NCBI RefSeq assembly: GCF_900116855.1 | Contig: NZ_UETD01000004.1 | Coordinates: forward strand, 50,882 to 114,881 | Source: Ruminococcus flavefaciens | GTDB lineage: Bacteria > Bacillota > Clostridia > Oscillospirales > Ruminococcaceae | DNA length: 64,000 nt | Direction of reading: 5' to 3' | Part shown: piece after piece, positions 54,167 through 63,600 of the stretch | Position numbering within the stretch: the stretch's first letter is position 1 | Layout: each line of letters opens with the position of its first letter | Program-made: the position numbers and the translations under genes | The notes under the pieces: generated by a model | Told to the model about the DNA's origin: nothing | The model's input: the letters and a program-made list of their open reading frames with translations, nothing else | Database searches by the model: none

Positions 54167-55456
54167 ATGTCGCTGTTCAAGCGCAGAAAAAAGATAGCCG
54201 ACGAAGTGGAGACCACCACGGAGCAGGCAGCAGAGGGAACGACTACCGACACGGAGCAGGAACAGCCCGCGGGCGTCGTGACGATCCAGCAGCTGAATGA
54301 ATTCTTCGACAAGCAGGGCTTTTCAAGCGCTCTGGCAAAGAACAACCTCAACGCTGCGACATACTACGCTTGTATGCTGATCCGATGCAATGCCCTCGCG
54401 AAGGTTCCCTTCAAGGTATACGAGAGAGACGGCGACGGTGCCAAGGAGTCGGATCACTACCTCAACAAGCTCCTGAAGCTTCGGCCGAACAGGTTCATGA
54501 CGGCCCACGACTTTTTCTGGGCGTCAGAATTCCAGAGGCTGAGCACAGGAAATACGTTCTGGGTATACAGCTTCCGACGCGGCAAGATCGAGGAGGTATA
54601 TCTCCTCGATAGCAACTATGTAGAGATCATAGTCGATAATGCGGGCATACTCAGCTCGCCGAACTCGGTGTACTACCTGTACACTGACCCGCGGAGCTCG
54701 CGGCAGGTGATATACACGTCCGACAGGATAGTGCATCACAAGTACTTCTCGACTGACGGCATCAAAGGTAACTCGATACAAAAGTATCTTGTCGATGTTC
54801 TCAGTCAGGAGAAATACGCACAGCAGGTCGTGAATGAGAAGTACAGTCACGGCTTGCAGGACCCTATCATCGTAACCTATACGGGAGACCTTGACAAAGT
54901 CCACTCGGCCCAGATAAAGAAAAAGTTTGCTAACCTTGCAGGCGCTCAGAACGCCGGTACCGTGATCCCGATACCGGCAGACTTCGGTGTGCAGCAGCTT
55001 GAGACCAAGCTTGTGAACTCACAGTTCTTCGAGCTCAACGGGCTCACTACTCGACACATCGCGAACGCCTTCGGTGTCAAGAGCTTCCAGCTCAATGACA
55101 TGGAAAAGAGTACATATAGCAACATCGAGCAGCAGAACAGAGCATTCTACAGCGACACGATGCAGAACGTTCTCACTGCTTACGAGCAGGAGGCGACGTT
55201 CAAGCTCCTCAGTTCCGAGGATCAGGAGACAAAGTTTATTCAGGCGAATGCCGACGTTTATCTCAGAGCTGACATCGAGGCTCGCTACAAGGCATACCAG
55301 ACAGGCATCACGGGCGGCTTCTTGCAGATTGCAGAGGCCCGAAAACGTGAAAATCTGCCATTTATACCGGGTACCGATAAGCTTATCATCGGCAACGGCG
55401 CAGCTATTCCGCTTGATATGCTCGGCTCACAGTATGATAAAGGAGGTAACAAGTAA
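54167..55456 (+). CDS. Portal protein (HK97 type)
   Basis: This 429-residue portal has an acidic, Thr-rich N-terminal 40 residues and the core NNLNAATYYACMLIRCNALAKV, LLKLRPNRFMTAHDFFWASE and FGVKSFQLNDMEKSTYSNIE, ending IPLDMLGSQYDKGGNK. It has no C-terminal toxin-like domain, unlike the prophage 1 portal. GGTGATAAG precedes the ATG at 54167; an in-frame GTG at 54149 is less likely. Confidence 0.92.
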   Translation: MSLFKRRKKIADEVETTTEQAAEGTTTDTEQEQPAGVVTIQQLNEFFDKQGFSSALAKNNLNAATYYACMLIRCNALAKVPFKVYERDGDGAKESDHYLNKLLKLRPNRFMTAHDFFWASEFQRLSTGNTFWVYSFRRGKIEEVYLLDSNYVEIIVDNAGILSSPNSVYYLYTDPRSSRQVIYTSDRIVHHKYFSTDGIKGNSIQKYLVDVLSQEKYAQQVVNEKYSHGLQDPIIVTYTGDLDKVHSAQIKKKFANLAGAQNAGTVIPIPADFGVQQLETKLVNSQFFELNGLTTRHIANAFGVKSFQLNDMEKSTYSNIEQQNRAFYSDTMQNVLTAYEQEATFKLLSSEDQETKFIQANADVYLRADIEARYKAYQTGITGGFLQIAEARKRENLPFIPGTDKLIIGNGAAIPLDMLGSQYDKGGNK

Positions 55457-55660
55457 ATGGAATATGCTGACAGAATAGAGATCACCTTCAAAAGCGGTGA
55501 GACCATTGCCTATAAAGAAGGGGAATGGGACGACTACGCTTACGACGGCAAAGCTGTTATCGTCAAACAGAAGGGTGCTTGGATCGGAATATATAACTTC
55601 GACCATGTTTTCAGCGTCGAGTTGAAGAACACCAAAGCCGTAGACTATGTGCCACTATAA
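55457..55660 (+). CDS. Small protein between portal and protease
   Basis: This 67-residue beta-rich protein begins MEYADRIEITFKSGETIAY and contains two Trp. AAAGGAGGTAACAAGTAA lies before the ATG, which follows the portal stop directly. Function unknown; similar small genes occur before phage ClpP proteases. Confidence 0.72.
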   Translation: MEYADRIEITFKSGETIAYKEGEWDDYAYDGKAVIVKQKGAWIGIYNFDHVFSVELKNTKAVDYVPL

Positions 55661-56480
55661 GGAGGTGAGAAAAACGAAAAAGTACCAGTTTACTCAGAAA
55701 GACAAGACAGGTGCAGTCAAGGACTGTGGCTATATGATCTATGACAGTGCAGACGATGAGAGCGCAGAGCTCCGCTTCTACGGTGACATCTGCTCAGCTA
55801 CATGGATCAGCAAGTACTTCAAGGAGGACAAAGCTCCTCAGGATGTCGTCGATTTTCTCGCTGAACTCACTGCCGAGGGCAACGGCCATAAGAAGCTGAA
55901 CGTCTACGTAAACAGCGGAGGCGGTGACGTCTTCGGAGGTCTGGCTATATACAGCATACTGGCGAGATACCCCGGCGAGAAGATCGCACACATCGACGGT
56001 ATCGCCGCGAGCATCGCGGGAATAATCCCGTTTGCTTGCGACAAGGTCGTAGCTCCTAAGTACGCTCAGCTCATGCTCCACAAGCCGTGGAGCGGATGCT
56101 GGGGCAATGCTAACGACTTCAAGAAGGCGATCGAGGCACTCAATACAGCCGAACAGTCCATTATCAACGTCTACAAGGCCCACGCTGTTAACGGTACAAC
56201 CGAGGACAAGATCAAGAGCATGATAGACCGCGAGACGTGGCTGACCGCGGAGCAGGCGGCAGAATACTTTGCAATCGAACTCCTTGACGCAGAGCCTGTC
56301 GCTGCCTGTGTATCAGACAGCTACAAGCGGTATATGAACACTCCCGAAGCTCTCCTGAAAATCAGCGAGAGCACTAAGCAGACCGAACCTCCTATCCCTC
56401 AGGAAGGTGAGGATATCAACAAACGCAAGAGAAAGCTACAGATGTCACTCGATGTCCTGAAGCTCTCAAATAAAACATAA
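55647..56480 (+). CDS. ClpP-type head maturation protease
   Basis: This protein of up to 277 residues is a phage ClpP-fold protease that processes the capsid. The motifs are VYVNSGGGDVFGGLAIYSIL, HIDGIAASIAGII with the nucleophilic Ser, and AQLMLHKPWSGCWGNAND with the catalytic His. An extended acidic, basic-ended C-terminus may interact with the capsid. The ATG at 55647 lies inside the previous gene without a site; AAGGAGGTG at 55659-55667 would instead favour an ACG at 55674 or the GTG at 55665. Confidence 0.88.
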   Translation: MCHYKEVRKTKKYQFTQKDKTGAVKDCGYMIYDSADDESAELRFYGDICSATWISKYFKEDKAPQDVVDFLAELTAEGNGHKKLNVYVNSGGGDVFGGLAIYSILARYPGEKIAHIDGIAASIAGIIPFACDKVVAPKYAQLMLHKPWSGCWGNANDFKKAIEALNTAEQSIINVYKAHAVNGTTEDKIKSMIDRETWLTAEQAAEYFAIELLDAEPVAACVSDSYKRYMNTPEALLKISESTKQTEPPIPQEGEDINKRKRKLQMSLDVLKLSNKT

Positions 56481-56499
56481 AGAAAGAAGGAAAACGACT

Positions 56500-57654
56500 A
56501 TGTCGAAAATCGAAGAGATGCAGGCCAAGCTTGCAGTAATCATCAACACAGCTCAGGACTATCTCGACAAGGACGATCTTGAGAACGCCGACAAGATGCA
56601 GAAGCAGGCACAGGAACTTGCTGACAAGATCGAAAAGCAGAAGGCTCTTGATAAGCTCTCAGCGAGTATCGAGGTGCCTCAGGCATCTCAGGCAACCGAA
56701 GGCACTAAGGACGCTACTAAGACAAAGGAAAACGCTTCCTTTATCCGCGCAGCTCTTAAGAAGCTCTCGGGAACAAAGCTTACAGAAGCAGAAGATGCTC
56801 TGCTCCTTCCATCGGTAACATATCCTAACGGCGAGCACGGTGAGGGTTATATCCTTCCTCAGGATATTCGCACCAAGATCAAGGAGAAGCTCCGCCAGTT
56901 CAGAAGCCTCAGAGAGGTATGTGGCTATCTGAAGACAACAGCACTCACAGGTAGCTATCCTTCAGACAATGATGAAACTGAAGGCCTTATCGATTTTACA
57001 GACGGTACTGACGGCACATATGTGACTGATCCTGCATTCACCCCCGTGAGCTGGTCGCTCAAAGAAAAAGGCGCATTCATCAAGATATCAAACACGCTGC
57101 TCTCACTCACAGATAATGATCTCATCAACTACATCGTAAAGAGATTTGCTAAGAAAGCAGTTATCACGGAGAATGCTATGGCGAAGGCTAAGCTCGAAGC
57201 AAATAAGACCGCGAAGACACTCAGTGGCTGGGAAGCTCTTAAAGAGTCCATAAACGTGGATCTCGACCCTGATGCGCTTTACAATACAAAAATCATAACA
57301 AATCAGGACGGCTTCAACGCACTTGATAAGGCACTTGATCATAACGGCAGGTCTGTGCTTCAGCCTGACCCCACACAGCCCACGAAAAGGCTCTTTATGG
57401 GATATCCCGTAGAAGTATACTCAAATGCTATGCTTCCAAGCGACTCAACTAACAATGTCGCCCCCATTTACTACGGTAATATCGAGGAAGGTGTACAGTT
57501 CGTCGACCTCGACAATATCTCATTCGCATCCTCAAAGGAAGCAGGCTTCATGAGCAACACAACAATCTGCCGCCTCATCGAGTGGGTGGATGTTACTCAG
57601 CCTGACGCCTCCGACAAGTGCTACTGCTTCGGCAAGCTCGCACTGGGGGAATAA
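56500..57654 (+). CDS. Major capsid protein (HK97 fold)
   Basis: This 384-residue capsid protein has an N-terminal coiled coil (about residues 1-60), then GEGYILPQDIRTKIKEKLRQFRSLRE, FTPVSWSLKEKGAFIKISNTLL and a C-terminal GYPVEVYSNAML, NVAPIYYGNIEEGVQFVD, as in HK97-type subunits with ClpP proteases (quoted in parts). It is unrelated in detail to the prophage 1 capsid. The end CTG GGG GAA TAA overlaps an open frame that may be reached by frameshifting. Confidence 0.93.
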   Translation: MSKIEEMQAKLAVIINTAQDYLDKDDLENADKMQKQAQELADKIEKQKALDKLSASIEVPQASQATEGTKDATKTKENASFIRAALKKLSGTKLTEAEDALLLPSVTYPNGEHGEGYILPQDIRTKIKEKLRQFRSLREVCGYLKTTALTGSYPSDNDETEGLIDFTDGTDGTYVTDPAFTPVSWSLKEKGAFIKISNTLLSLTDNDLINYIVKRFAKKAVITENAMAKAKLEANKTAKTLSGWEALKESINVDLDPDALYNTKIITNQDGFNALDKALDHNGRSVLQPDPTQPTKRLFMGYPVEVYSNAMLPSDSTNNVAPIYYGNIEEGVQFVDLDNISFASSKEAGFMSNTTICRLIEWVDVTQPDASDKCYCFGKLALGE

Positions 57655-57836
57655 CGAGCGAGAGTTCTGAGACCCTTGCCGCCGCTGATACCAACAGCGA
57701 CGGCGAGCTGTCGCAGGAAGAGCTCGAAGCCCTGACAGTAGATCAGCTCAGAGCTCTCGCTGAAGAACTGGAAATCACACTTACAGCAACCAAGAAGGCT
57801 GACATCATCGCCGAGATACTCGCGGCGCAGAAATAA
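57618..57836 (+). CDS. HeH/LEM-domain protein or capsid extension, with EF-hand-like loop
   Basis: The frame carries an EF-hand-like loop DTNSDGELSQEEL and a C-terminal HeH/LEM fold (LTVDQLRALAEELEITLTATKKADII in part). Small HeH/LEM proteins often follow capsid genes. No ATG, GTG or TTG lies in frame after the capsid stop; the only standard start is GTG 57618 inside the capsid gene, without a ribosome site. The frame is -1 to the capsid, so a frameshifted capsid extension is possible. The start given is therefore uncertain. Confidence 0.6.
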   Translation: MLLLRQARTGGITSESSETLAAADTNSDGELSQEELEALTVDQLRALAEELEITLTATKKADIIAEILAAQK

Positions 57837-57863
57837 GCTCTACTCGTCGGAAAGGAGGACCTC

Positions 57864-58148
57864 ATGGAGCTATCACTTATAAAGCAGTTTTTAAAGGTCG
57901 ACTTTGACGACGACGATAATATCATCGAGCTGATGGCAGATGTCGCTACCGACTACATCAACGCAGCAGTCGGCTCTTGCAATTACGAGGACGCGAGGGT
58001 AAGGCTCCTCGCCCTCGTAATTATCACAGAGCTCTACGAGAAACGCAGCTACTCCGTAGAGAAAGCAGGCGTTAAAGCACAGTACACAATAAGATCAATC
58101 ATAGCGCAGCTGCAAGCGGAGCAGGAGATGACCGACGATGAAGCTTGA
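57864..58148 (+). CDS. Head-tail connector protein (gp6-like)
   Basis: This 94-residue helical protein matches small connectors: SLIKQFLKVDFDDDDNIIEL, ATDYINAAVG and VRLLALVIITELYEKRSYS, ending in a Gln-rich helix. AAAGGAGGACCTC precedes the ATG. It is the counterpart of 25014-25307 and joins portal to tail. Confidence 0.85.
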   Translation: MELSLIKQFLKVDFDDDDNIIELMADVATDYINAAVGSCNYEDARVRLLALVIITELYEKRSYSVEKAGVKAQYTIRSIIAQLQAEQEMTDDEA

Positions 58149-58494
58149 AACAGATGTAGGGCGCCTGAATAAGCGTATCACGATACAGCAGGCAAGCTCG
58201 GAGGAGCAATTCGACACGATCGGAAATCAGCTTCCCGGCTGGACTGACTATCACTCATGCTGGGCCGCAGTGACGGGTGACTCCGACAAGGAGAGCTACA
58301 CTGCCAAGGAGCCCCGTGATAAGGCAGTCAAGGACTTCAAAATCCGCTATTGCAGCAAGCTTGAAGACATGACAACGGATAGCTACCGCATCAAGTACAG
58401 AGGACACTACTACAACATAGTAAGCATCGACAATCTCGCCGAAGCCGACTCCTTGCTTATCATCAAGGCTCGGAGGGAGGAAGATAATGAATGA
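58138..58494 (+). CDS. Head closure / head-tail adaptor protein
   Basis: This 118-residue adaptor has LNKRITIQQASSEEQFD, WTDYHSCWAAVTGDSDKESYTA and YRIKYRGHYYNIVSIDNLAE, the common pattern of head-tail adaptors. It overlaps the previous gene. The prophage 1 counterpart is 25312-25647. Confidence 0.84.
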   Translation: MKLETDVGRLNKRITIQQASSEEQFDTIGNQLPGWTDYHSCWAAVTGDSDKESYTAKEPRDKAVKDFKIRYCSKLEDMTTDSYRIKYRGHYYNIVSIDNLAEADSLLIIKARREEDNE

Positions 58495-58891
58495 GATCAT
58501 TACCCCCGACGAGTTCGCCAAGGCTCTCGCCGAGGCAACCAGAACCATGACCGAGGAGGTCGTGGAAGAGATGGAAAGCGGGCTCGTCAATATCGCTAAT
58601 AATGCGGTCGAGGAGCTCAAGCGTCTCTCTCCCGTCTATAAGGGGAGCAGCAAGAAGCTGAAAAAAGGTGACTACCGCAAGAAGTGGAAATGTATCATCG
58701 AGAAAGAACGCGGCGTCACAAGAGTGACGATCTATAATGCGAAAGGCGGTCTCACGCATCTGCTCGAGAATGGCCACGTTGTCAGAAATGGCACTAAAAG
58801 AGTGGTCGGAAACGCCGACCCTATACCGCATATCTCGATAGTCAATGAGCACGCCGAAAAAGAACTTGACAAGCTGATGGAGGGGCTGTAA
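58487..58891 (+). CDS. HK97 gp10-like neck/tail protein
   Basis: This 134-residue protein shares LSPVYKGSSKKLKKGDYRKKW and HLLENGHVVRNGTKR with the gp10 family and ends PIPHISIVNEHAEKELDKL like the prophage 1 gene 25647-26060. It overlaps the previous gene. Confidence 0.84.
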   Translation: MNEIITPDEFAKALAEATRTMTEEVVEEMESGLVNIANNAVEELKRLSPVYKGSSKKLKKGDYRKKWKCIIEKERGVTRVTIYNAKGGLTHLLENGHVVRNGTKRVVGNADPIPHISIVNEHAEKELDKLMEGL

Positions 58892-59232
58892 TGGAACTGA
58901 AAGAGATCCGCGACAGACTCTTGTCGCTTGGCTTACCGGTAGCATATCTGCGCTTTAAGAAAGCTCAGAAGCTGCCGTTCATTGTATACTATGAGTCCGA
59001 CACCGAAATAACAGGTGCCGACAACTACAACCTTTATCGCGATGTCGAAATCACGATAGAGCTTTACACTGAGGACAAAGAGCCTCAGCTGGAGCGCCGT
59101 CTGGAAAATCTCTTCCGCGAGGTAGAGATTGGCAAGGAAGGTGACACAGCACTCGAGGACGAGGAAATGCTGCTTACAGTATTCTCGTTCCGCACAATAC
59201 AGTACATAGAGGAGGAAAATAGCAATGTCTAA
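58891..59232 (+). CDS. Tail terminator-like protein
   Basis: This 113-residue protein shares LGLPVAYLRFKKAQKLPF, ADNYNLYRDVEITIELYTE and RTIQYIEEE with the prophage 1 gene 26061-26390. From here on, the two prophages are clearly homologous in the tail region, in contrast to the head genes. Function is assigned by position. Confidence 0.76.
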   Translation: MELKEIRDRLLSLGLPVAYLRFKKAQKLPFIVYYESDTEITGADNYNLYRDVEITIELYTEDKEPQLERRLENLFREVEIGKEGDTALEDEEMLLTVFSFRTIQYIEEENSNV

Positions 59233-59812
59233 TACCACTACATACAGACAGGAAAAAGACCGTATCGCTCTTGGTTCGGTGGATGTATATGTCACAGAGT
59301 GGACCGGTACAGCAATATCGGATATTCCTGAAGATGCTACCCTTGAGGTAGACGCTAACCTTATCGGACGCACCAAGGAAGGCGCAGAGTTCGAGTATCA
59401 GACCAACTACTTCTCGGTCAAGAGCGATGACGGCAAAGCGTCGCGCAATGAGATGACCGACGATAACGGATATATGAGCTACGGAATGATCACTTGGAAC
59501 GGTGATACAATCTCGAAGCTCATTGAGACAGCATCGGCAACGGTCTCAGGAACAGGAGCAACAGCAAAGCGCCGCACCCTCATCGGCGGAGTTGCCAACG
59601 CTAACGGAAAGACATATCTTTTCCGTGCGGTACACAAGGACAAGGTCAAGGGTGATGTACGCTACACGATGATCGGTAAGAATATCAACGGCTTCGCAGC
59701 ATCATATCGTCCCGGTCAGCCCACAACGATCACCCCGAGAATTCAGGCAGAGCCATTCAGCGACGGCCATCTGCTCATAATCGACGAGGACAATATCGAC
59801 GCAGGAGCATGA
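59225..59812 (+). CDS. Major tail protein
   Basis: This 195-residue tail-tube protein matches the prophage 1 protein in RIALGSVDVYVTEWTG, SVKSDDGKASRNEMTDDNG, KRRTLIGGVANANGKTY and KVKGDVRYTMIGKNINGFAA (blocks of up to 20). The ATG overlaps the previous gene after GAGGAGGAAAATAGC. Confidence 0.87.
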   Translation: MSNTTTYRQEKDRIALGSVDVYVTEWTGTAISDIPEDATLEVDANLIGRTKEGAEFEYQTNYFSVKSDDGKASRNEMTDDNGYMSYGMITWNGDTISKLIETASATVSGTGATAKRRTLIGGVANANGKTYLFRAVHKDKVKGDVRYTMIGKNINGFAASYRPGQPTTITPRIQAEPFSDGHLLIIDEDNIDAGA

Positions 59813-59813
59813 T

Positions 59814-60020
59814 ATGAGGTACGAGGTACTTGAGTACTTCGAGGACAAGCAGGATAATCGTCGCAAGTATTTTCCGGGCGACGCTTATCCGCGCAGAGGG
59901 CTCAAGCCCACGGCAGAGCGTCTCGAAGAGCTCTCCACCAATAAGAATTGCCGTGGAGTGCCTCTCATCAGAGAGGAGCAGAAAGAAGATAAAGAGACTC
60001 AGACCGAAGCTGAGTCATAG
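59814..60020 (+). CDS. Small protein after the tail tube gene
   Basis: This 68-residue protein carries GDAYPRRGLKPTAERLEEL and RGVPLIREEQ, matching the prophage 1 gene 26966-27151. It is followed by the same kind of terminator. Function unknown. Confidence 0.76.
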   Translation: MRYEVLEYFEDKQDNRRKYFPGDAYPRRGLKPTAERLEELSTNKNCRGVPLIREEQKEDKETQTEAES

Positions 60021-60023
60021 TAT

Positions 60024-60050
60024 AAGGCGAGCTTCGGCTCGCCTTTTTTT
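60024..60050 (+). terminator. Terminator after the tail tube genes
   Basis: AAGGCGAGC (60024-60032), loop TTCG, GCTCGCCTT (60037-60045), then T run. It has the same stem as 27155-27179. Confidence 0.87.
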
Positions 60051-60067
60051 CATAAATGGAGGAAAAA

Positions 60068-60601
60068 ATGCAGGCTTTTCAGTTCAGATTGGGGAAGCAG
60101 CTCCTGACTATAGGAATACCTACCGTCAGAGAGTGCGACGGGCTTTTCAGCCCGATAAACAGCTATGAGAAAATCGACGCCGCCGAGAAATACCTCTCGC
60201 GGAATATCGAGGGGATAACAGTGCGAGACAAGCTCTCGGCACTGGATATAATTGCACTCGAAGTCAGGCTCGGCGCCTGGCTTGCTCAGATCAAGGAAAC
60301 GCCTGCATACAAAGCCCCGCCTGTGCAGTCAACTGCACAGACTGTACTCCCGTATGACTGCACCACGACACACATCAAGGCAGTAGCAGAGTATGCCCGT
60401 ATGAGCTTCCCGGAGGTCTGGGAACTGCCTATCACAGACTTCTGGAAGCTTTTCCGTGATGCGATCATATGGAACTACAGCCGCACCGCGGAAGGCATCG
60501 ACCAGCTGGAGCACGCCAAGGCTATATCAGCGACCGAGCCCGACCGTGAGAAGCTCGGCAGCAGTCCCGCCATAGCAAGGAGGCGAAAGAATGGCGAGTA
60601 A
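60068..60601 (+). CDS. Tail assembly chaperone, single continuous ORF
   Basis: This 177-residue protein corresponds to the prophage 1 frameshift product of about 175 residues. The N-terminal half begins MQAFQFRLGKQLLTIGIPT; the C-terminal half has ITDFWKLFRDAIIWNYSRTAEG. At the junction the 16-bp palindrome is read as VQSTAQ, directly before TVLPY. No slip site with hairpin like that of prophage 1 is seen here, so the short form may not be made or is made otherwise. GGAGGAAAAA precedes the ATG at 60068. Confidence 0.85.
   Translation: MQAFQFRLGKQLLTIGIPTVRECDGLFSPINSYEKIDAAEKYLSRNIEGITVRDKLSALDIIALEVRLGAWLAQIKETPAYKAPPVQSTAQTVLPYDCTTTHIKAVAEYARMSFPEVWELPITDFWKLFRDAIIWNYSRTAEGIDQLEHAKAISATEPDREKLGSSPAIARRRKNGE
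60323..60338. repeat. 16-bp palindrome at the tail chaperone junction
   Basis: Exact GTGCAGTCAACTGCAC inside the chaperone ORF, at the point where prophage 1 has its frameshift signal. Confidence 0.9.
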
Positions 60602-63600
60602 AAAAATCAAAGGCATCACCATACAGTATGAGGGTGATACCGTCAAGCTGGAAGAGGCGCTTAAATCCGTCGAGAGTAAAGGCCGCAAGGCGAAAGCCGA
60701 GATGTCCGAAGTCAATCGCGCCCTCAAGGAGGCACCTGACTCTGCCGTACTCTGGCAGCAGAAACAGGAGCTGCTCAACAAGACACTCGAAAGCTCTAAG
60801 GATAAGCTCAAGCTCCTCGAAGACGCACAGGAAGAAATTCAAAGGCAGTTTGACAACAAGTCCATCGGCGAAGATCAGTATCGTGCATTTGAGCGCGAAC
60901 TTGAAAGAGCCAGAGCTGAGACAGAGAAGCTCGGCGCCGAGGCTGAGGACGCAGGAAAGCACGTCGAGGAGCTGAGCGGAGAAGCCGGAAAAGCTTCAGG
61001 CAGTCTCGATAAGATGGGGAATACCGCGGAGAGCTCTGCCGAGGGCTTCACGGTCCTCAAGGGAGCAGTTGCTAAGCTTGCTGCCGACGGCCTTGAAAAA
61101 CTTGCTTCTGAGCTTAAAAACGCGACCGAACAAGCACTGGAATTTGAAGGGTCAATCGCAAAAGTTAGTACTATAGCTGATGATACTGTACCCATCGAAA
61201 AGATGAAAGATGATATCATCGATCTATCGAATGAAACAGGCATTGCGGCGAATGTCATAGCTGATGCGACATATGATGCTATTTCGGCAGGTCAGCAAAC
61301 CGGGAACGCCGTTAAATTCGTCGGCGACGCTACAAAACTCGCAAGAGCAGGTTTCGCCGACACTGGTGATACACTTGATTTGTTGACGACAATCTTAAAT
61401 GCTTATCACATGGAAGCGTCCGACACAGCCAAGGTCATGGATGTGCTCATACAAACTCAAAACCTCGGCAAAACCTCTGTCGGGCAGCTCTCAAGCGCCA
61501 TGGGTAAAGTCATACCGACTGCAAATGCGTACAGTGTCAACCTTGAGCAGATTGCAGCTGGATACGCGATCATGACGGCGAACGGTGTTGCAACAAGTGA
61601 AACAACGACATACATCAATAGTATGCTTAACGAACTCGGAAAGAGCGGTACAAAAACCTCGAACGTTCTCAAAGAAGAGACTGGAAAATCGTTTAAGGAA
61701 TTGATGGACGAAGGCAATACCCTTGCCGATGTGCTTACAATAATCAAGGATAATGCTGACAAGAATAGTCTTTCGTTTGGCGACTTATGGGGCAGCGCGG
61801 AAGCGTCAAAAGCAGGTCTTGTCTTGCTTGGAGAGTCAGCGGATGCATACAATGAAACTCTCAAAAAGATGGAAAGTAGCGCCGGTGCTACTGATATAGC
61901 TTTCGAGAAACTTGAAACAAAAGAGTATAAGCTGGAAAAGGCACAAAACCAAATGCGGAACTCACTGATTGAAATCGGAAGTGTTGCACTTGAATCAATT
62001 GTTCCTATCGCTGAAAAAGCAATGCCGTATATTGAAAATAAGCTTTTATCTTTTAACAAGAATTTGCCTGCAATTGAGAAGACGGTAAGTGATATGCTCC
62101 CGCTTATCAAGGGAGTAGGCGCTGCCTATGCCTCATGGAAGATAGCCAGCACTGCACTCAAGGGTGCAGAAGCTGTCAAAGGACTCGCCACGGCCATGAA
62201 GACAGCCGACGGAGCGCAGAAGCTCCTTAACAGCTCTATGCTTGCAAACCCCGCCGTGGCAGTCACAGCAGCAATTGTCGGTCTTACCGTCGCAATCGGC
62301 GCTCTTGTAGTCGCTCAGAAAGAGGAGACAGATATATCCGCCGAGGTTGCTGAGCAGTTCCGAGCGGAGCAGGAAGCCGCAGACGCTGCCCGCGAAGAGA
62401 TCAAAAAGATGAAGGACGACTTTAACGATCGAGCCCGCGATATCGAGAACGAGTCCAAGCGTACCGAAGACCTCTGGAAAGAGCTCGACAGCCTCGCAGA
62501 TGCCTCGGGCAGAGTCAAGGACGCTGACAAGAAACGAGCCGAGTATATCCTCGGTGAGCTCAACAGTGCTCTCGGTACCGAGTACACTATGACAGGCAAC
62601 CAGATTGAGAACTACAAGACGCTTGCGTCAGAGATTGACAAGGTGATCGAGAAGGAAAAGGCACAGGCTCTTGTCGATCAGTACATGGCGATGAACTCGG
62701 CAATGATGCGTCAGAACGCAGAAGCTCAGGCGAACTACGAAAAGTACGATAGTCAGTACTCAGCTGCGCGATCTGAAATGAGCACCGCGGAGCAGCAGTA
62801 TCGGGCTCTTGCAGGTGACGATATCTCCGCTGAGGACTATCTGAGGCAGTATAAGGCTTCCCGAGCATTTGGCAAGAGTAATGACGAGGCGTGGGGAAGT
62901 GACGAAGTCGCCGCTGCTGCACAGGCATATCTCAATGCTAAGCAGGCAACGATCGAAGCTGGAGACCTCCGGCAGAATGCGAAGCAGGCATTTGACAGCA
63001 CTATCGACTATATGCACCGCCTTGATGACGCAGAAAAAGCCTTTGCAGAGGAGAGGTACGACGATGTAAAGGATATCCTTTACACCGAGAAAAACGCGAA
63101 CAAAGAAATCCTCGAAGATACCAAGAGCAGCCTTGACGAAAGGAAAGAGGCATACAAGGCAAGTCTCGAAAAGATATACTCGGATATAGAGCTCTACTCC
63201 AAGAACTGGCGGCAGAAAGAAGCTGACGCCATCATGCAGGAGATGGGCGAAGTTGTTAACTCTGCAAGGCTTGCGGGCCTTGATGCAAACGAAGCCTTTG
63301 ACGAGACTTTCCGCGAGAACGTGCAGAAAATGCTCGATGACGGTTTCGACATAACTGAGCTTGCCAAGTGGGCGAAGGAAGCAGGACTCGACGTCGGAGA
63401 CGTTTTTCAAGAAGACTACACGAAGATAGTTCAGGATCAGCTTGACAAAGGCTATAACATATCGGAACTCCTTCTCTGGGGTATTGCGAGCGGTGAAAAC
63501 GTCGGCGGGCTGTTCACAGACGAGTTCACGAAAAAGTATCAGTCGCAGCTCGACAGCGGCTTTGACGTTCAGGGACTCCTTCAGTGGGCGACAGAAAAGG

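Noticed and set aside
19338..60338. The repeated GTGCAGTCAACTGCAC as a CRISPR repeat
   Set aside because: Copies are kilobases apart, have no regular spacers and lie singly, some within genes. No cas gene is present.
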